Shown here piece after piece: positions 59,698-64,000 of a DNA stretch of 64,000 nt. The first letter of the stretch is position 1. The number at the start of each line of letters is the position of its first letter. The stretch lies in the NCBI GenBank assembly GCA_037039925.1, contig JAXRKP010000678.1, positions 51,001-115,000 of the forward strand, read 5' to 3'. The notes below the pieces were generated by a model. That model was not told the origin of the DNA and made no database searches. It saw nothing but the letters and a program-made list of their open reading frames with translations. This stretch comes from Doris montereyensis. Lineage: Eukaryota > Mollusca > Gastropoda > Nudibranchia > Dorididae. The translations under genes and the position numbers were made by a program.

Positions 59698-61493
59698 TTT
59701 CCTTTCTATAATATATATGATATATTTTATATACATATATATAGTATATGTATACACACAAACACATCTCATGTCATGCCTACTCCACCCATAATTATCA
59801 ATGTTTTTGTTTCCTTTACTCATAATATTAATGTTAATGACGATGACAGTGATAATGAATATTCCACTCAGATGTCATGAATCATCATAGCTCTTGACCA
59901 CGCATTTCAACAGCTCCCATTATTGCACTATCACCCAATTTCCACCACTTGGCATCTGGCTTTACTTTTATTACAAGAGTTCACTCCCGTTGCATCATCA
60001 TCATCATTATGATATGCTTTTCATCTTTAGGCCACACGATATAATTCATCTCATCATCATGAATCTCTCTCTATATATATTTCTTGTCAATCATCCCCGA
60101 TTCGTCAAGTCATTTTGACCATCTCTTGTATATCACATTGACATTCACTTTGAAGACATCATGATTATTATGAAGATGACATTGCTAGTGTTAAGAATTC
60201 ATATCATTTCTGACACAGGCGTACAGCATACATACGTCCATCAAGTTTGAATGTTTGTTTTGCTTGAGTTTGCTGACAATATTAGTGTCTCATGGCTTGT
60301 GTCAACTTTGATGGGAAGGGATGGAAGACATAATATTGTGCATTTGAAGCAGTGAACTTCTTTCTTATTTATTGTGGTTATTGATTTATTCATTTTCGAG
60401 GTCTTTTATTTACCATGCATAAAAATCTTTGGCTTTGAAAGGTATTTCACAAACAAAACAAACATCCTGGTCTTAGTCAAAGGAATTGACAAAGTTTGTG
60501 AACACCAGTGTGCTCGGCCGTACTTAGCATGTGGTGCTATTTAGATCTGTCAATGTATCGGCTGGTAGACAGCTGTGAGCTGGCTCCCGAAAATTTTCCG
60601 ATTTACTTTTGTTTCATAGCATGTCAGACGATTTGAGTGCGTATTGGTGCTATGAGTCTCAACAAGTAGCTACACGAGCATATTTTCACCATCTTTAGGG
60701 AACTATCATGGCATAATATTATGTGAATTATTTCAGTTTCTTCAGATGTCAGGAAGCAACAATTGCCCATGTCCTACTCTATTGTTTTATTCAATATGGC
60801 TAAGACCTGTTTCATTTAAGACTTGGGCAGCCCTAGACACCATTGAACATCCTATCGTTTCCCACATAGTTTGCGACCAAGATTTAGGGGCAGGGAATCC
60901 AAGAAGTAGGCCTCTTGTCTGAAACTTGTTTTACATTTCTAATGTTATCAGAATACTTTTATTAACTTAAAGCTTGTGTCTGCTTTTGTGTAAATTTTGA
61001 TCTCAGGTTGAAGAGAGAAAAAAGGTCTGGATGCTAACCACAGTTAGTTAGTTCCATTCCCTCGGCAGGAATATTGTGTAATTTTGATTTAAATCTAGTC
61101 ATGTTTTTGATACTCTACAGAAGAGTGACAGTTTCCTTACAAAGAGATGCCCCTGAAGACCCTCAACTTAATCCTTTTGTTTTTGTTTCCTTTTTGTGCC
61201 AAGTCCGCCCATCGCATTGTGGCCAGTAAATCCTGTAAAATAGCTGTGTTAACATTGTAAATTGATGTGGATATAACTTATAGCGAGTTACACTACCTGA
61301 ATAGTGTGTTTTGCTTTAACAGTGCCAACATGCACCCTCCTGGTCATTTAGAGAATATTTTATTACAGCTTGAAACAAACGGTTGACATTACATGTCAGG
61401 ACTTTTTGAACCGCAAACACTTAAGTTTTAATGATCTAATAATAATAATTTACCTCTTTTTCGCACACATTGCCGATGTATTGATAACAGAAG
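57291..61493. other. T-rich non-coding stretch, no recognised gene
   Basis: Short open frames only (for example 57796-58191) without recognisable domains. Either extended PKC 3' UTR or intergenic. Contains the CT repeat at 59617-59694. Confidence 0.5.
59617..59694. repeat. (CT)n microsatellite
   Basis: About 37 pure CT units; adjoining TA-rich stretch to 59750. Confidence 0.96.
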
Positions 61494-62224
61494 CCACTCT
61501 TTGCGGACTTAATCTCCGATATATCAGCAACTAAAGGTCACCTAAAATTCCATTTCATTTCTACATCCTTCGGCATTTAAATTAACTTCTTTAGTCGTGG
61601 CAAAACTTTTTAGTGACTTTTCGGACAAATTTTTACGGTTAACTGTACAAAGCGGTTGTTTCAATCCTATGCACATTTAGTCGCTTCCGCTTTGCAATCA
61701 GCTGATCAGGTAAACGATGTCAGTTGATATTCCACCCTCTTCTGTGAAAAACCAACTCAAGATCAGGCATTTAAACTTTTCCATTCCGTTTTAGTCAAAA
61801 TAGAACTAGGTCTAGTAGTACTGAAATTGATAGTATTAGTAGTAGTGATTCTGAGTGCCAGTCACCAACTGAAGTCTCCAGATGTCGATTTAGACCTAAT
61901 CGTGACAATGTAGATAGATGTAGATTTACCTGAAGTATAGAGTAGTAGATAACTGCTATCTTTTAAATAAAAATGTATGTTTCCAACTCAACATCAACAT
62001 TTAACACCCCCTTATACTATACATTTGCTTTTGTTTAAAAAAGCTATTTCTGTTGGCTTCTGTGTATTCCCCTTTCAATTCTTTCTTTTGATATTTAATA
62101 TGTCATGCTAAAATAAAAAAATAAACCACCAGAAAGTTAATTTGTATGTCACCATTTGGTAAGAAATTTGACTGAAAATTCATTACGTCTACACTTAAAA
62201 ATAGTTACGTCTGCAAAGGGTTAA
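61494..62224 (+). mobile_element. Second piggyBac-like remnant
   Basis: Left end CCACTCTTTGCGGACTTAAT and right end (inverse) CCCTTTGCAGACGTAACTAT share a CTTTGCNGAC core. The right end is directly followed by TTAA (62221-62224), while the left flank has lost it. From ATG near 61719 it reads MSVDIPPSSVKNQLK, then after a shift a Ser/acidic segment (RTRSSSTEIDSISSSDSECQ) like piggyBac N-terminal regions, to a stop at about 61930. No catalytic part. Confidence 0.45.
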
Positions 62225-63759
62225 TTCTGTTTTTATATCAAATTGAGACCAGTCAGGAAAACAACTGACTAAAAGTCTGGTTTCTTGTCAAAATGGGCTT
62301 TTTGGTATCTGTACCATTCTATCCTTTCTTTCACTGTCCTCTTTCATTTGCCAATTCTTTTCCTTTTGCCTTCATCATTATCTTCACCAAGCCCTGAAAT
62401 TTTCACCTTTGGTGGAGATGGATAGGTGTTGATATCACTGCATCAGCCATCAATCAATGTGGGTGGTGTAGACACATTTTGTGCCAGATAAAGCAACAAC
62501 AATATGTTAATGTTAAAAATCAAAACTAAAAACCCGAAGCAGGATGTGATGTGTTATAAGGCATGGTTGTTTAGGGCTCATATTTCTGTCCAGCCCTTTG
62601 TGACCTAGGGTACTTGTCTCAATAGATTTCATAAGAGTACATTTTACTATGTTGGTTTGTGTCTAGGCCCCGTCCCGGTGGTTGCCATGTTTGGTGTGGT
62701 AAGGGTAACGCATTACAGGGGTATAATGTTGTCTCACTTTACATGGGGAAAGGGTACATGTAATATCCAGTTTCAACCAAAATGATCGTTGATGTAGGCT
62801 TTTTGCAATCATTGTCTTGAATGGTTCATCGACCCTGTTTAAGATATTATTAATATTATTATATTAAATATTATTATTATTATCTTTATTATTATTATTA
62901 TTATTATTATGCTTTCTTGTCTTGAGAAAGTGTGAAGATGATTACAAAATGATATTTTTTATGTTCACTGTTGTCAATATTATTATATATGACACTTGAA
63001 AATGACACACATTAATATTTTCCATATTCATTATCGTATGTGAAGAATTTTATTATTACTATTATTATTTTATTTTATTTATTATTATTATTATTATTAT
63101 TATGGTTATTATGAGCACGGCAGTGTGTGCCAGTCGATGCGCAGTTCTCTGTGAACAAACTTTTTGATGTTTATATGTGCAAAGATTTGAGTCCTAGAAT
63201 ACATTGATATTTTCTTAACTATGTATTGAAAGAAAGTCCTGAGCATTGCTGTATTATACATGTTCTTTTTCTTCTCTCTTAGTTTTTTCTTCTTCTTTGT
63301 TTTCCCCTTTTCTTTTGTGATTTAAAAAAATGTTCTCTATCACTGTCTTGCTCTGTCTGTCTATCTCTCCTCATCTCACGCTCCCTCTTGTCTTTTAGAT
63401 TGTTTTTTTTCAAACTTAATAGGAAGGGATGCATAAATTGGTGTTGTTTTTCCATGACACACGTTTACAGCAATAGCCATTGTGGGTGTCCTAAACGAGT
63501 TTTTTTTAATTTTTAACTATCATTACTATTAATTATTGTTATGGGCACTGCCCCAGTTGTGTGGAAACTGTTTTGTCACGTGGCTGCATTTACTTTCTTG
63601 ACATGCTAGAGCAATTGATCAGTATTTATATGTGTAGTTTCATTAATAAACAATACTTGTTAAGTTGAACATCTGGTCCTCCTTTTTATTTGAGATATTT
63701 TATGTGGGTGTGTGTGAGTATGAGTGTTGTGAGCATGCGTATTGTCTCAGCAGGGTTGG
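62225..63759. other. Non-coding stretch with ATT runs, no recognised gene
   Basis: ATT microsatellites at about 62846-62912 and 63050-63105 and T-rich sequence. Nothing else supported apart from the poly(A) signal candidate. Confidence 0.5.
63645..63650 (+). terminator. Candidate poly(A) signal AATAAA
   Basis: AATAAA followed 60-90 bp later by GU-rich TGTGGGTGTGTGTGAGTATG. Could be the distal end of an extended PKC 3' UTR, or of an unrecognised transcript. Confidence 0.35.
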
Positions 63760-64000
63760 CGTATAATTATGTTGCCAAAGTGTCAAATCAAGTAGTTACG
63801 TTCATGCAAGGCCTTTGTGGGTTATAGAACCTGAGTTTAACCTGGTTTCTATAGTGTGCCGCCTCGGACATGACGCTGGTCTTCTGCAGATGCAGGTTTC
63901 ACTTTCCAGCTGATGCAGATACCTATATGCATCCTTAGGGTCCTTCTCAAGTAACTGTCTGGCTTGGCATTGCTGGGATTAGAACTCACAATCTCAAGCC
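63760..64000 (-). mobile_element. tRNA-derived SINE, family 2, minus-strand copy (cut by window end)
   Basis: Minus strand: GATTGTGAGTTCTAATCCCA (B box), GCATCAGCTGGAAAGTGAAA, ACCTGCATCTGCAG, ATAGAAACCAGGTTAAACTC and CCACAAAGGCC. Ordered like the plus copy at 54590. The A-box part lies beyond position 64000. Confidence 0.65.

Overview
This is eukaryotic nuclear DNA, most likely from a mollusc and probably a gastropod. The evidence is spliced exons with GT-AG introns, a novel-type (epsilon/Apl II-like) protein kinase C, dense non-LTR retrotransposons and DNA transposons, tRNA-derived SINEs, and long CT, TA, ATT and GATA microsatellites. The species assignment is an inference from protein resemblance and repeat style; no bacterial, plasmid or phage features are seen.

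Two host genes are supported. (1) Positions 486-2466 (+) hold the last three coding exons of a tartrate-resistant (purple) acid phosphatase, ACP5-like; its 5' exons lie before the window. (2) Positions 32471-54010 (+) hold a complete 15-coding-exon novel protein kinase C (C2 - pseudosubstrate - C1A - C1B - hinge - kinase - AGC tail, about 739 residues once small indels are allowed for). A GC-rich promoter-like stretch with an NRF-1-type site precedes it and a long 3' UTR follows. Both genes carry small coding indels, several in homopolymers, that break the literal reading frame while splice sites and codon-level similarity stay intact. This looks more like consensus error in the assembly than pseudogenes, but it is unproven.

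Between the genes (about 9.3-31.7 kb) lies a transposon graveyard. At least eight pieces of one RTE-like LINE family with (GAAA)n tails are present, together with CR1/L2-like LINE pieces (one with a decayed 2A-like motif and interrupted twice by the RTE-like family), a mariner transposase relic, a ~60 bp-period minisatellite and very long simple repeats. The PKC introns contain further insertions: a LINE 3' end, a mariner fold-back element, a Tigger/pogo-like element with piggyBac-like and Merlin-like elements nested inside, a 46-bp perfect palindrome, a BED-finger hAT relic and several SINEs. The 10 kb after PKC is T-rich, probably partly 3' UTR, with SINEs and a second piggyBac-like relic.

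I found no convincing new biological system. The most useful leads are the frame and pseudosubstrate anomalies in PKC, a GC-AG intron and a Tyr at the C1B lipid-affinity position, the nested transposons, an unassigned two-ORF element with 8-bp target duplications, and LINE-tail-seeded ATT microsatellites.
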